Shown here piece by piece: positions 11,560 to 23,765 of a stretch of 64,000 nucleotides of DNA (position 1 is the stretch's first letter; each line of letters opens with the position of its first letter). Origin of the DNA: Datisca glomerata (Eukaryota > Streptophyta > Magnoliopsida > Cucurbitales > Datiscaceae); NCBI GenBank assembly GCA_003255025.1, contig QANY01009435.1, forward strand, positions 62,001 through 126,000, given 5' to 3'. The translations under genes were made by a program, and so were the position numbers. Under the pieces are notes generated by a model. The model did no database searches and had not been told where the DNA came from. It was given only the letters and a program-made list of their open reading frames with translations.

Positions 11560-11908
11560 AATATAACTCAATTGTATTTGGCGGAGGAATTTGAAACACA
11601 ATAGTAAACATCACATGAGCATCATTATCATTCCGTATCAGAAATTCCACATAGTTGAATGACCCAGCACCAAGAGTAAGTAGATAACGATAAACTATGT
11701 CCAAGTTTCAATGTAGACGATCAATTGACAAGGCTTCACATAAAGTATTATATAGCTCGTTAAAAATAATATTCTTATGAATTACAATTCCCCTCATTGA
11801 AGGTTGATCATAAGAAACTCCATTTACACCAATTACGACATTACCATTCATGTAACATAAAACTACCATAGGGCTTTCCCCCATTTGCCAACCTACTAAG
11901 CAATACAC
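11560..11908 (-). pseudogene. MuDR-type transposase N-terminal domain fragment
   Basis: The minus-strand frame from 11908 reads MVVLCYMNGNVVIGVNGVSY, then IVIHKNIIFNELYNTLCEAL. This is the N-terminal pattern of MuDR-like transposases (a Tyr-Trp-Asn-Gly-type strand, GVSY, and a conserved helix before an arginine-rich region). After the stop at 11708 the next frame continues with similar residues. The catalytic DDE and SWIM domains are absent; the PMD block follows directly, so the element is chimeric. Confidence 0.6.
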
Positions 11909-12786
11909 AACAATTTCAGAACTAGATCTAAAAATTCTACAAATTAATCTACAAATTCAAAGTTAATGCTACAATTTCATAATATATCAACCCATTCATA
12001 AATAAAATTTTACAAATTTAAGAGTTTAAATATCACATGAGAAAATGTATCTAAAATTTCAGAACCCAAAACACATGAAAATCTAGTGTTTGAGAGAGAT
12101 TAAAGAGAGATATTACAAAATTGATAAAATATATCCATACAACATTCATAAAAAATGAACAATTTCAAGATTTGAACAATAAATTAAGAGATCAAAGGAG
12201 TTAGAAATATAGTTAGGGTTTGAGGAGTTCTTACTAGTGATTTGAGATATTAAAATTTTTTTTTGTGAATGAGAGTGAGAGGGTGTACAGTCGGCGAAAT
12301 GACAGTAAACTCCGGCCACAATCAACGGCAAACGGCGGCTGGGAAGAGTGTTCGCGGGCTAAGGGGCTTTTTGTTCGCGGGCTGAGGCTAAGGCAGAACT
12401 GCTTCTGCTTTATGTACCGTGATTTTTAAAGGTAGCGTTGAAAGTGTATTTTCAAAAGACGCCTTCTATGTGGCCTCATTTGTGGCCACGCCACTATGAA
12501 AGCGTTTTTGTAAAAAATGTTTTCGTCTTAACTGTATCATTCCACCTTACTTTTAGAATTAATTTTAAAAATATTATATTTTAATTATTTTTTTACAAAA
12601 ATACTATAGAATACTTAAAAATCTCAAAACGAGACCCGGAAGTTTATGGGTTCGGGTCGTTCGATTAATCCACGGATGGCGAGGCCTACGCCTGACTAAA
12701 TCCCGAAAATCCATCTCTCTCACACCTCGCTGCTCTCTTCTTCCTCCTCACTCATCCGTTGCCTTAGAGCTCACTTTTAGAACCCA

Positions 12787-15428
12787 ATGGAGTTGCTATC
12801 ACGTTGCTCTACACTCTTCCCTCACTCCCCTTCTCTTATTCTCCCGAAATCACCCCCAAAGCCATCCGTTTTCTCTCTCAAGCTCAAATCCCCTTTCTCC
12901 ACCTCTTCGCCTTCCTCGTTACTCAAAACTGTAGCTCCTAACTCCTCCAAAACACTAGCTTTTCAGAGTTCGGTTCTTCTATCTGCTGCCCAGACGCCGG
13001 GCACCGCAATGAGAGGCGCCGATACGGACGCCATGGGGCTGCTTTTCCGGGAGAGAATCGTATTCTTGGGGAGCAGCATCGATGACTTCGTGGCTGATGC
13101 TATTATTAGTCAGCTCTTGCTATTGGATGCTCAAGACTCTTCCAAAGATATTAGGCTCTTCATCAATTCCCCAGGCGGTTCCCTCAGGTACCCACTCATT
13201 CATTATCAATTTCTTTTTACATTTGTTTCACTCAATCAGAAAGGTAGTTGAAGAGGAAAAGAGCCTCATCATCTGGGCAACCAAAGGAACTCTGGCTCTT
13301 GATTTTGGGTGTTAACTATTTGCTTTCTCGATTTAAACCTTCGGGTGTAAGAAGGATTAGTTAGCACTTCTGGTGGTATTTCAAAAACGGAAAACACAGG
13401 ATCTGTAGATTGGATAATTACTTACCTAACTTAAAGTTGAAAGCACTTAGAAGTTACATTGATCGACCATCTAACTACAACATTTATAGTCGAAGGTATT
13501 TCAGTAGTTCCAATGTAACCACTGTCCAAAAGCTCTAATAAGGCCACACGTTCATATTTTCCTCGTAGATGGCCTTATCAATATCTGAACCGTTGATGCC
13601 TACCATCAATATCTTTATATTATGTGTAATATTTGCTTGTTATTTCAAGCTGATTCATGAATAGTGTTTCAACGACCTTGATTCAATGGTTCCACTTATG
13701 AATCAACGTTGAAATTGCTCATCTAAAATTTTCCTTAATGATTTTGAAAAGGCATGTGCTTTACTGGAAAGTTCACCTTTAAAGCCTGTTGTGATGTTAA
13801 ATTTTCCTTTACTCACCCCATTTAGTGATTAGAAGTTTTCAGGTATTGGGGTTTATGTCCGTGTTAAGACTCAAGAGTGCTCTTGTTTTCTTATGTGTAG
13901 CACATAATAGTGGAAGCTACACTTAGATAGTTTTGCAAGAACATAATATTATTAGGGTTAGTTGAACTCACTAACTTGATTCTTCCTCATTAGAGTCCTT
14001 AATATTATTATTTCCCATATGAGAAGGTGAAGTGTTGGAAGTGCATTTCTTTGCTGACTGAACAAATACTTTCAGCCACTTGGGTTCTATCAAGTCAAAC
14101 TTTTGTAATCTCTTTTCATGCTTTTGAATTGTGCGTCTTCAACTCTTATCCCCTTGTAAGAAGTGTAGGTACAGCCACCTTAATGTAAATTAGAAGGTGC
14201 TTTCTCCCATTTTTAGAATCTATGGATGATCAACTGCTTAGCTTTTGGAGGCTGGACTGGACTTGTGGTTTTAATCGAGGCCATTGATCACAGTATTGTT
14301 AAATGATCTGTTTTAGGGAGATATTATATGTTGCCTTTACATGTTCTTTTTTTTTAAATCTAGGTAGTGCATATATATATGCAATACTCTACATTCATTT
14401 TTGGAGGTAGACATACTTTTACTATGAGCATCCATGAAAATGATTTATCATCGTGTATAGTACAGATATTATGACATGTTGGTTCCATTAGGCTTGTAGA
14501 GGTTTATGTTTATTAATGAGTACCATGTGTTATGTGTTGATTTTTTGCTAGACCAAAAGGTAAATTGCGCCGTGTAATACTTCACAGTTGAGATTTAGGC
14601 TTTAGTCCCATGACAATAAGAAATCCGCTTTATTTGCCAGCCTTATTTATAGGACAAGAAATGAATTTTATTTTGTTTCTTTTTGGAGGTAAACAAGAAA
14701 CACCCAATCAAATTTTTTCATTTTTTATACTTTTCCTGTCTTTTAACTTTGGCATTCAAAGAAGGCTATTTTAGATAGAAACGTTCATAATTTGCCTTAG
14801 TTTCATCAATGAGTTGGTTTACTTAAGGTAGTAAAATGATTTTTGATAGGAATACAAGCGTATCCATCCTGTCTAGGCTATTTGGTTGCATAATCTGGCA
14901 CTTTCTCTTCACTAATTTCCCTTTGTAATTGTGTTCAATATTAGTGCTACAATGGCCATATATGATGTTCTACAACTTGTGAGGGCCGATGTTTCAACAG
15001 TTGCACTTGGCATTGCAGCATCAACAGCTTCCATAATCCTTGGTGGTGGCACCAAAGGTAAGCGTCTTGCAATGCCTAATACACGGATTATGATTCATCA
15101 ACCTCTTGGTGGTGCTAGTGGTCAGGCAATAGATGTGGAAATTCAAGCGCGAGAAATTATGCATAACAAGAATAATGTAACGGGAATTATTTCAAAATGC
15201 ACTGGTCGATCATTTGAGCAAGTCCAAAAGGATATCGACAGGGATCGTTATATGTCCCCAATGGAAGCTGTCGAATATGGAATAATTGATGGAGTTATTG
15301 ACAAAGATAGCATTATACCTCTTATGCCTGTGCCTGACAAAGTGAAACCAAGATTCAGTTATGAAGAGATTAGCAAAGATCCAATGAAATTCTTGACACC
15401 GGATGTCCCTGATGATGAGATATACTAG
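12787..15428 (+). CDS. CLPP4: chloroplast ATP-dependent Clp protease proteolytic subunit 4
   Basis: Two exons: 12787-13187 and 14945-15428, with a 1,757-bp phase-2 GT-AG intron. The join gives 294 residues. The N-terminal ~65 residues are rich in Ser/Pro and poor in acidic residues, as expected of a plastid transit peptide. The ClpP fold follows ([33 protein letters not shown]). The catalytic triad is complete: Ser160 in GIAASTAS, His185 in MIHQPLGG and Asp234 in DIDRDRYMS, with the same spacing (25 and 49 residues) as E. coli ClpP. The C-terminus [15 protein letters not shown] is the ClpP4 signature. ClpP4 is an active subunit of the P-ring of the plastid stromal Clp core, which degrades unfolded proteins handed on by ClpC chaperones. 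The start is the first ATG, preceded by a pyrimidine-rich leader. Confidence 0.96.
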
Positions 15429-16066
15429 CTTATATAGAGCCTTTGTGATAGAGCTACATCATTCTCGCTGCTTTTGATTTTAATGCTAGGTCGCGTTGAA
15501 CTATTGGCATAAGGCACGGGTAATAATAGAGTAACTGAAGATGTGAGATCAAGTACCAATGGCAGAGCGACCTGCCTGTTTGGCTCAAAAAGAGGAGCAT
15601 TAGTTTCAGACTGATTTGTGAACATTTGTGGTTTATGAGATGAAATGATATTACAAATTACTTCAGATTTGTTTAAATCTTAGATTAGCTTCATTTTTTC
15701 TGCACTTTTGAATTCTGAATGAGCATAGGCAACATCTTTTCTTCTTCTTTTTTAAAGAGATATAGAATCAATGAAAAATAAGCATAATGAGCATCAATTA
15801 CTTCTATCCATTATTAAATGTTTGTGAAGAATTTGAATCGTTTGGCATACATGTAGGAAATACCAGTTAAGTTGTTGAACAAACCTGTTCAAGAGCATAC
15901 AAGGTCAAATATCATTAGTAGCTAAACAACCTCCATTAATGAGGCCTAATTAGCTCAACCTCCATCCAACCACCTTTGCACCAATTTTATTACTCTGTAT
16001 TATATATACAAAAGAAACAGAACCAACCATCACAAATTCTCAAATATTTGGTTTCAGAAAAAGAAA
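15429..16066. other. intergenic: CLPP4 3' region and DUF538 promoter
   Basis: This holds the presumed CLPP4 3' UTR and the promoter of the next gene. The open frames 15425-15625 and 15990-16295 on the minus strand lack any domain. No repeats were seen. Confidence 0.5.
15999..16010 (+). promoter_or_regulatory. TATA box of the DUF538 gene
   Basis: The sequence TATTATATATACAAA lies about 57-70 bp before the ATG at 16067, so transcription should begin near 16035 with a leader of about 30 bases. This is inferred from consensus only. Confidence 0.5.
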
Positions 16067-16531
16067 ATGGCAAGTAGTGGCAAATCAAGAGAATATGAAC
16101 GTGCAGGGGCAGAGATTGTGCATGGTGCTGAAGAGTGTTATCGCCATTCCGTAGAGCTTCTTGAGGAATTGGGTTTCCCAAGAGGTGTTCTTCCATTGAA
16201 GGACCTTGTAGAATGTGGAAGAGTGAAAGAAACTGGGTTTGTGTGGATGAAACAAAAGGCACCTTATGAACATTTCTTTGTGGGAAGCAACACAAAGGTT
16301 AGCTATGCTACTGAAGTTACAGCATACGTAGAGAAACTGAGGATGAAGAAGATGAGTGGTGTTAAAAGCAAACAGATGTTTTTATGGGTTCCCATCACTG
16401 AGATGAGTATTGAAGATCCTCAAACTGGAAAAATCCATTTCAAGACTCCTATGGGGATTGGAAAATCATTTCCATTAACTGCGTTTATGACTGATGAAGA
16501 AAAGCACAAGTATTTGGAGAATACTCGATGA
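16067..16531 (+). CDS. DUF538 family protein
   Basis: Single-exon gene of 154 residues. The DUF538 pattern is clear: an N-terminal helix (YRHSVELLEELGFPRGVLPL) and KDLVECGRVKETGFVWMK, then alternating strands (KVSYATEVTAYVEKLRMKKM) and a C-terminal block with the motif IHFKTPMGIGKSFPLTAF. There is no signal peptide, unlike many ~170-residue DUF538 proteins; the start MASSGKSREYERAGAEI is hydrophilic, so a cytosolic location is likely. The family includes SVB, which affects trichome growth, but its biochemical role is not settled. A TATA box about 60 bp upstream supports the start. The frame is intact and unbroken. Confidence 0.92.
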   Translation: MASSGKSREYERAGAEIVHGAEECYRHSVELLEELGFPRGVLPLKDLVECGRVKETGFVWMKQKAPYEHFFVGSNTKVSYATEVTAYVEKLRMKKMSGVKSKQMFLWVPITEMSIEDPQTGKIHFKTPMGIGKSFPLTAFMTDEEKHKYLENTR

Positions 16532-19051
16532 ATAATTGAATGATTCTTCAAAGAACATCTTTCCTTTTCTTTTTCTGAATAAAAATAGATTGGTGATTAC
16601 AATACTAAATTTATTGCATTTCGATTGCGTGAAGTATCATTTCTATAGCAAATATGGATTTGGCCAACATGAATTGATTCAAACAGTTGATTGCATTCTT
16701 TCTTATGTTATTTTAGCCTATTCTTTATTACATCAAACCATATCTAGATGTTGTAGATTATAACTTGAAAATGTATCGAAAATTATCATTTTGATTATCG
16801 TAGCAGTTTATGACAAGTTTTAATTTATACATCACAGTTAAAAAATTCTCAATTTCAAATTTCAACTTTAGTTAAGGTTTCAAATTCGTTTTTATAATAC
16901 TTTCTGTTGTAAGTTTTGACAATTTGACTAACATGACATATTATGTGCACAATGACACTGATAATATGCAGGACTCATAACATGCACTACATTTTTAACA
17001 AAAAAACACATTTCGCTCTCATCAATTCCATTCCACCTCAATTTCCCTCTAACTCTCCTCTCTCTCCTCACCTACTGTTTTTTTTAACTTTTAATCAATA
17101 AGCACGATGGTCAAATTAAAACATAAACTAAAGTTAAAGGGAGAGATAGAGAATTGTTATACTGTGATGATAAAATTGAAACTTAAGGCCAACTTTGATG
17201 ACTAAAATGATATTTTCCATAAGTTGCAACAGATTCAACCAAATGAGAAAGAAGAATAAAACGAGTACAAAAAGCATATTCTAAGAGCTAAAGAAAGTGG
17301 CACATTTTGACAACCGGCCTAAAATCATAAGGGATAGTCTTTATTTAATGATAGGAATCGAAAGTCAAGACTGCAAATGATTAAGAATAATATTATAATT
17401 TACTTAAACATCATTTGCTAATTACTTATGTATGTTTTAATCCTCCATTTCAAGTTTAAGGCATTTGAAATATATAAGTGTGATATCACATCTTTTTCAA
17501 TTAAAAAAACAATTTAAGTATTAACTATTAAGTGGTGCAACCACGAAACTTAATAGAAACAAAAAAAAAATGCAAATATTATCATAGTCTTGTAATCCTT
17601 TCAGTGCCGGATTTGTCTTCCTAAACAATGCTAATAGAAAGTAACTAATCATATACTGTTAGTTAATTAATAGCCCCTACATTTTTTCTTCAAAACTTTG
17701 ATAGTATAATTTTCAGTTCATCTTTTTTTTTTTTAAGTTGCCAAATGATTAACTTTGGTTAGAGAGCAACACAAAGAGCTATGCTAGGAGTAAATCAAAA
17801 ACCATTAAAGTTAGCTACTTACTACAAGAAGATAAATGCATTTTCAGTTGCATATGCATAACACAAAGAGCTATTGTTTCCTTATACATAAGTTGTTTAG
17901 ATTCTCATAAGGTCTTGTTTTATGGTGTGTGGATCTGAAACTGTGTATACATATATAGTTTTTATGTTAGTAGTATCATGATCTCATAGAAAATGTTTTT
18001 CCATATTGTTGTTTGCTGAAATTAACAAAGAAAATGAAAAAGAAAAGAGAGAACCAACTGTAGAGCTATTGTTGCAAAACCCTCTTTTTGAAGCATAAAA
18101 GGGCCAAATATATAAAAGTAGACAATAAACTGTTATGAGATCATGAAAGCTCCATCCCAACTGCTACCATTTTTTTAAACACTGTACAGTGAGACAATTG
18201 CTGAAGGTCCTTTTCATGGACTCATGGTTGCGTCGTTCCTTGGCTCTCCCTCGGAAGAAACCTCTATTTCTCCATCATTTTATATCATTTCTCTGTTTTT
18301 TTTAATTCATTTATCTTACTCTGCTTATTTGTTCGAAAAGTTGAAGCTCAACCAAGGTATTGTGGAGGTAAATTTGACTTCTAGACCTCTAAAGCAACTG
18401 ACTACGCCTAATATCTAAGAAAAAGACAAAAACTTGGCAAATGGAATCTTGAAAAAGCCCCATAACTATTAGATTCTATGGTTTTTTTTCCTCTGTTGTG
18501 CCCACCATTTGTTTGTGGGATTATTCAAGTGAAAGAGCACGTTAGTTTGCAGTGTAGTCTAAAAAAATAGGGGGATTTTCATTTGACGTTTATTCCTGGA
18601 TAGGTTTGAAATATGGATGTGCCCAGCTGGTTTTATTAATGCTTGGACGGACTTTGGGAGTACAACACCTTGGAGTCAATCTTTTTGGTTGATTGGAATC
18701 AGAATCATGGTTTTCTTTCCTCTCTAGAAGCATATTTAAATATATATAGTTGAGGCGTAAATTGTTGGAGAAAGTTATTCCTTTTTTCATTTTGGTGTTG
18801 AGATTTTTTAATATATGATTGATCATTTAGTTTAATCTCCCAAAAAGGAAACTTAAATCCTAGTGGAGGTCAAAGGGTATCTGGCTATTCATCTGAATAG
18901 AAAGTTCAAGGATTGGGATGACATTTCAGCTTCGTTTTTGTTTGACAAGAGTGGAATAATTCATATGGCGGTCTGGGTAAAATTCAAGCATATATGGTTA
19001 TCCATCCTCTAGGTGTCTTCTCTTGGTTTCCCAGATTTGAGCTAAACTAAT
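16532..19051. other. intergenic: DUF538 3' region and CYCLOPS upstream region
   Basis: No gene supported. The frame 18224-18418 (+) and the minus frame 18590-18826 lack recognisable domains. An acceptor-like CCCAG|ATTTG at about 19035, just before the CYCLOPS start, suggests that an untranslated first exon lies somewhere upstream. An in-frame TAA at 19043-19045 separates the leader from the first ATG. Confidence 0.45.
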
Positions 19052-22000
19052 ATGGTCAATGAATTTGGTGAAGATCATTCTTCTTTAAGACCAGAAAGTA
19101 GTCAGCAGAATTTAAGTTTGTTTCAGTCTGAGACGTTTGCAAGAAGTGAGGGGGCAAAAAGTTTAATGGAGATGGAAGGAAGGGGCTTTTCCAACTTCTG
19201 TAGGAATTCAAGTGAGGAGTTGTTTGTAAAATCTTGGATGGAAAACTCAATTGGAACGCCAGCACCTACTATGGAGATGTTGGGTTTTAAGAATCTTTCT
19301 CATAATTTCCGTACAGATAGTGAGGAGCTCTTCAAAAGCTGGCTCACAAATGGAGAGGCAAGTGGCTGTGTGTGTTTACTGTTTCCTTAAGCCACTGGGT
19401 TTGTTTACTCTTATTCAATGTCAAAGAATTGAGCCTCGATGTGTCAAAGAAAGTTGTTACACTGACCACTGAGATGTCATTTGCTCTTAAAATTTGCAAG
19501 CTTTCTGATTTAGTGACTGTTGGTACCTATGCCTGATAACATCTAATAAACTCTGTTAAAGAGAAAAATAATTCGTTGCGAGATTCTCCCTTTCCCGTTT
19601 GATGGTATGATAGAAACTAGGATAGATGACCTGCCTTGTTTTGGTGGGCAGTATATTAACAGTCGCCGACCCTAATATAGAAGGCTGAATATGGTTAAGA
19701 ATTTTAATGATGATTATGTAAATTCTCTCTTCTCGTAACTTTAATATTAATAGCACCTCCCATTTTTTTTTCTTTTCAGATGATGACGTCTACTTTTTCG
19801 GTTATAGGAATGTCTGCTAGGAAATGTGAACCTTTCTTTTGATTTCTTGCTTTACGCTTCACACTTGCATCAAATTATTACCGGGTTCATGCTTTTGCTA
19901 TCTGATAAGTCTTATTTCTTTCTTGTCATATTTCTCTTCTGATATACAAATACCTCATTTTCAGAATCATGCCAACAATGCAGCAACCATACATCGTACC
20001 CGACAGTCATCAAGAAGGTAAATACAAATCGAAAGCACATTGATCATGTGCGTCAAGTAAATGTTCTGAAAATGTTACTTGTTGATTCAGATCCCTTAAA
20101 TCTGCAGGTTTTCCACTGAGTTACCCAATTTTCCTAGTCAGCAACATGTGGGTCAAAAGAGAAGCAATGATGTTATACATCCTCCTAATCCTGCTGGTGA
20201 TGGTATCCCAGAAGATCTTTCTCAACTTCCAATCAGGTGAGTACCTTATCCTTCCAATTCCAATTCTTCTAAAATTGATGACAAGTCCATTGCTGAGTGT
20301 GCAATGCAACATCCCTTAATATTGAAATTCACATCTGAACGTGTGTTAGTCAGCTAAAGCTATATTTCGCTAAGACCGTATTTTAGAAACTTTCTGACTT
20401 TGCTTGTTTCAACTTTCCTCTCAGGAATGCTGTTGAAAGTGGAACACTTGCTAGTAATTTATATCTCGCTAAGGTCGATTTATGTTTATTGCTCCGCTAA
20501 AATTTTTAATTCCATAGAGCTTCATGCTGTTTCTAATATGTTAGTATGTGTACAGGCCTGGTTTCATAGTTCTCAGCCAATGACGAGAAGCCGATCTTCT
20601 GAATTGCGGTATAGTTTATATGACTTCATCAAATTTGTGATGAAATTTCCAAGTGTGATGCCTCTTCATTGTTCTTACTAGTATGTATCAGACCTCATAG
20701 CAGTCTTATATAAACCTGACAAGCTACATATTTATAGGTCAATGTTTTCTTGGGAAAATGATGGATTAACAGAATTCCCAGTTTCGCGCATAGTTTTTTT
20801 TTTACAAGTTGGGTACTGGGTTGTGGAGATTTGAAACTTCTACTTTAAGAGAATTGTGGCTACAAGGTGGAAGTTTACTTAGGCCACCGCATATAGAATT
20901 TGTTTTCAGCGAAATTACGTGCATGGGAAGTTGCCTTTTATCTTATTTTGGTAATCGACAAGTCAATATACACCTCTTTTGCAGGAGGAGGTATGCTGCC
21001 ATGCAAAGTGTTCATATGCCTCCACTAGGTATTGAAGCTATGTTCAATGCTTCTGGGCATGGTATCAACACAATGAAACAAGAATTTGAAAATCCAAACT
21101 GCTTTAACGACATTTCTATGTGTGAGGTACCGGACCAGCCAGGCACATTCATGTCTCCATCCAACTCATCCTCATCTACTTTTAATGCCACACAAATGGT
21201 TGATATTGATAAAGTTTCTTCTGTTGTAAGTATGCTAAAGGGTACCTTAGAACGTAAGAAGCTTAGCAATCAGATTGACACAGATGCTGCTGTAGACAGC
21301 TCTAATGGACTCTTTTACTCTCAAGAAGCTACAGGCTGCTATCCTAGTTTCAATCAAGCTCAAATACATGAAATGCCAAGATCTTTCCAAGAAGTATCCC
21401 CTATTCAATTTAATGACAATGGGGCTTTACATAAAGTTGAAGGATCCACAGATATTGACTTTGAAGGTTTTGTAAATTGCACTAATCCTATTCAGTCGAG
21501 CAGAGCTTCTCAAGAACCATCCCAAAGTGAATCTTCAGCTGCTGCAGCTGTAGTCTCATCTGGTTTTGAAGCTTGTGATGGTCCCAGCATCTCAACTCAA
21601 AATATAGGTATTTGTGAGAGTTCAGAAAATGGCTCTAGAGCTAAAGGTAGTCATTGCATTGCATAAATGATGCATAGATCAATATCACAGTTGCTTCTTA
21701 TTGATCCTAGCTCTACATTTTCCTCTCAAAGAAACCACTTATCTGTTTTATCTGTTGACTCACTTGGATAATTTCACTTCTTTGGAGTAATCTTTGATAT
21801 CCTACTTTCAAATTTCCTGACAATCATATGCACCTGCTTTTTTATTGTTGAACTTCTTATGGATGATATGTTCATTGGAATTATATGTAATCAAGTTTGT
21901 TTTCTGTGCAACTGCAGATTTAAGAGAGAGGATAATAGACAATTTAAAAGATGATAGAAAGGTATAATATTCTTTCGTGTAGATAGATAGCTGCTAGAGC

Positions 22001-23269
22001 AATGCATTCACTGTAAACTTATACCCAGCTCTACTCTTATTTCCGGCACATCCTTTGCAGAGGGGAAGTCTTACCCGATATGGATCCGTGACGTCATCTG
22101 TTTCAGGTGTTATCATAATTTATTTTTTGATTAGGATCATGTCTTTCCTCTTATGCGTTTCACTCAAAAAACTCAACTTGCCTATGCCTTGCCTTGATCT
22201 CTGGAAATTTTTTGTCCTCTTTATGACTCCAATTAAGATCTTACATTTAGATTGTTTTCACTACTCTAGATGTCTCTGTTTACAATTACATTTTCCATAC
22301 ATCCTTAAACTCATTAAAGTATTCACTCAAATTGATCGAAAACTCCTACATATTTGACATTGTTTTCTTTCATGAATGGATTTATTCGCCATGTTATCAT
22401 ATCAGCAAAACTCAAGAAAATCTCCATTTGCATCAATGTGGAAAATCTTCTCTAACCAATATAAATTATGCAGTGGACAAGGGGGACCCCACGAAAAAAC
22501 GTAGGGTGGAGCGGTCGCGGAAGTACGTAATTTATTTCTTTTCTTTTTCTGTATGTTTGAAATTATAATCTACTCACTTTCTCAGACTTGGAAATATATT
22601 GATTCAATCGGTTACCATCCTGTTGTTGAGGCAATATTTAATCAGAATCGTAGTTACGAATGTTAGTATGATAGAAGAAAGAAAGCATTGGTCATGCCGA
22701 TTGCAGCTAAGAAAACAATGAAGTCTAGACATTTCCAGTTAACATGAATATCAAAAGATGGGAATAGAATATGAAGACAACATGATATATTTGAGAATGA
22801 ATAGCTGGAACCGGAAGAGCTCTGAATTATTGTTTTAATTGGTTGATATTATTAGAATGGCAGAGGCAAAGGAAAGAAATCTGACACCACCAATTCCATC
22901 AGACATGCAATCAGTCTTGAAGCGGTGTGAAAATCTTGAGAAGGAAGTCAGGTCTCTCAAACTTAATTTGTCCTTTATGAATAGGTAATGTTACTATTCT
23001 GACATTAACTCAACATTTTTTTCTTTCTTTAGATTGATTGAAGGCTTTATCATGGGAACTTATTAAGATTCCTTAAGAATACAATTGAATTGTTTAGAAC
23101 TGGAAATTCCCTTCAGAGTTTCATCATTCTAGTATTGACATACAGGAAGGATTCAGAGCAGACAAAGCAAATAGAGGAACTCCAGAAGCAGAATGAAGAG
23201 TTGGGAGATGAAAAAGAACGTCTCCTTGAAGAGATTGAGAGGATCCTTTCAGATTCTGGCAGAATGTGA
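19052..23269 (+). CDS. CYCLOPS: CYCLOPS/IPD3, CCaMK-regulated symbiosis transcription factor
   Basis: Eleven coding exons: 19052-19357, 19965-20017, 20108-20236, 20425-20473, 20556-20608, 20985-21646, 21918-21961, 22061-22106, 22474-22522, 22856-22984 and 23146-23269. All junctions agree in phase and give 547 residues from the first ATG, or 507 from the usual MEGRGF start at 19172. The protein is activated by the calcium/calmodulin kinase CCaMK (DMI3) in the nucleus and drives genes for mycorrhiza and, in legumes, nodulation. Both known CCaMK target serines are kept, in FRTDSEELFK (Ser50) and MTRSRSSELRRRY (Ser154), in MEGRGF numbering. MSPSNSSSSTFN and KVSSVVSMLKGTLERKKL are family signatures. 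A basic nuclear-localisation/DNA-binding segment (KKRRVERSRK) precedes a C-terminal coiled coil (about residues 480-545). The first intron has a GC donor. The reading frame is complete, so it appears functional. Confidence 0.96.
19358..19363 (+). promoter_or_regulatory. non-canonical GC splice donor of CYCLOPS intron 1
   Basis: The boundary reads GAG|GCAAGT, the strong consensus for the rare GC-AG class. No GT nearby gives a frame that joins to exon 2 (starting 19965, AATCATGCC); the GC site gives phase 0 and continuous homology. Reading through would add a short tail ending in TAA at 19387-19389. Confidence 0.8.
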
Positions 23270-23614
23270 CCTTTCTCATAGGCCATCATCGGCCTCCATG
23301 CACCTTTTTGACACGAAAAACATTTGAGAGCCAGCTTAGATAGCGCAAAGGAGAAACGACAAAAGGGAAACAAATCTCCGCATGTCATCTGTAAGATAAT
23401 TCAAATGATGTTTATGTGAAATCTTGATGAATCACCTGATGTTGTTCCTTGATGATTATATTAAAATGTGTAAGAATATTTGAAGCAAGCTGAATATTTT
23501 GTGTGGCTACCATTTTCTATCGTAACTATGGAAGCATATATTATTTGTAGTCAATAATATCTCATTATTTTTTGAAAAAAACTGAATACAAGTTCCTCAA
23601 TAGGTAGAGTTGTA

Positions 23615-23765
23615 TGAACTTTTTAAAAGACTTGCAAGTGCGCGAAAAAGACAGAATCAATATATATATATATATAGATGTATCATGCAATGAACTTTTT
23701 AAAAGACTTGCAAGTGCGTAAAAAAGACAGAATCAATAAATATATATATCCAGATATCTAATTCT
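23615..23765. repeat. 76-bp direct tandem duplication downstream of CYCLOPS
   Basis: TGAACTTTTTAAAAGACTTG at 23615 recurs at 23691. Each copy runs through AAGTGCG, AAAGACAGAATCAAT and into an AT microsatellite, with few differences. It lies 345 bp past the CYCLOPS stop, probably outside the transcript. Confidence 0.85.

Larger units (their letters stand above)
9118..12540 (-). mobile_element. decayed MULE-type element carrying a plant mobile domain gene
   Basis: Both ends carry related sub-terminal motifs based on AAGACGCCTTC/GAAGGCGTCTT: 9118-9220 on the left and about 12430-12540 on the right. Between them lie, on the minus strand, a MuDR-type N-terminal domain fragment (about 11.56-11.91 kb) and a PMD pseudogene (about 9.48-11.47 kb). 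No catalytic transposase domain was found. PMD proteins are known cargo of MULE and other elements. Exact ends and target duplication could not be fixed by eye. The right end lies within 250 bp of CLPP4. Confidence 0.5.

Noticed and set aside
18224..18418. Possible small gene upstream of CYCLOPS
   Set aside because: AT-biased hydrophobic frame with no homology, promoter or splice support.
20809..21666. A 285-codon frame taken as a separate gene
   Set aside because: It is CYCLOPS exon 6 read with intron sequence on both sides; true exon limits are 20985-21646.
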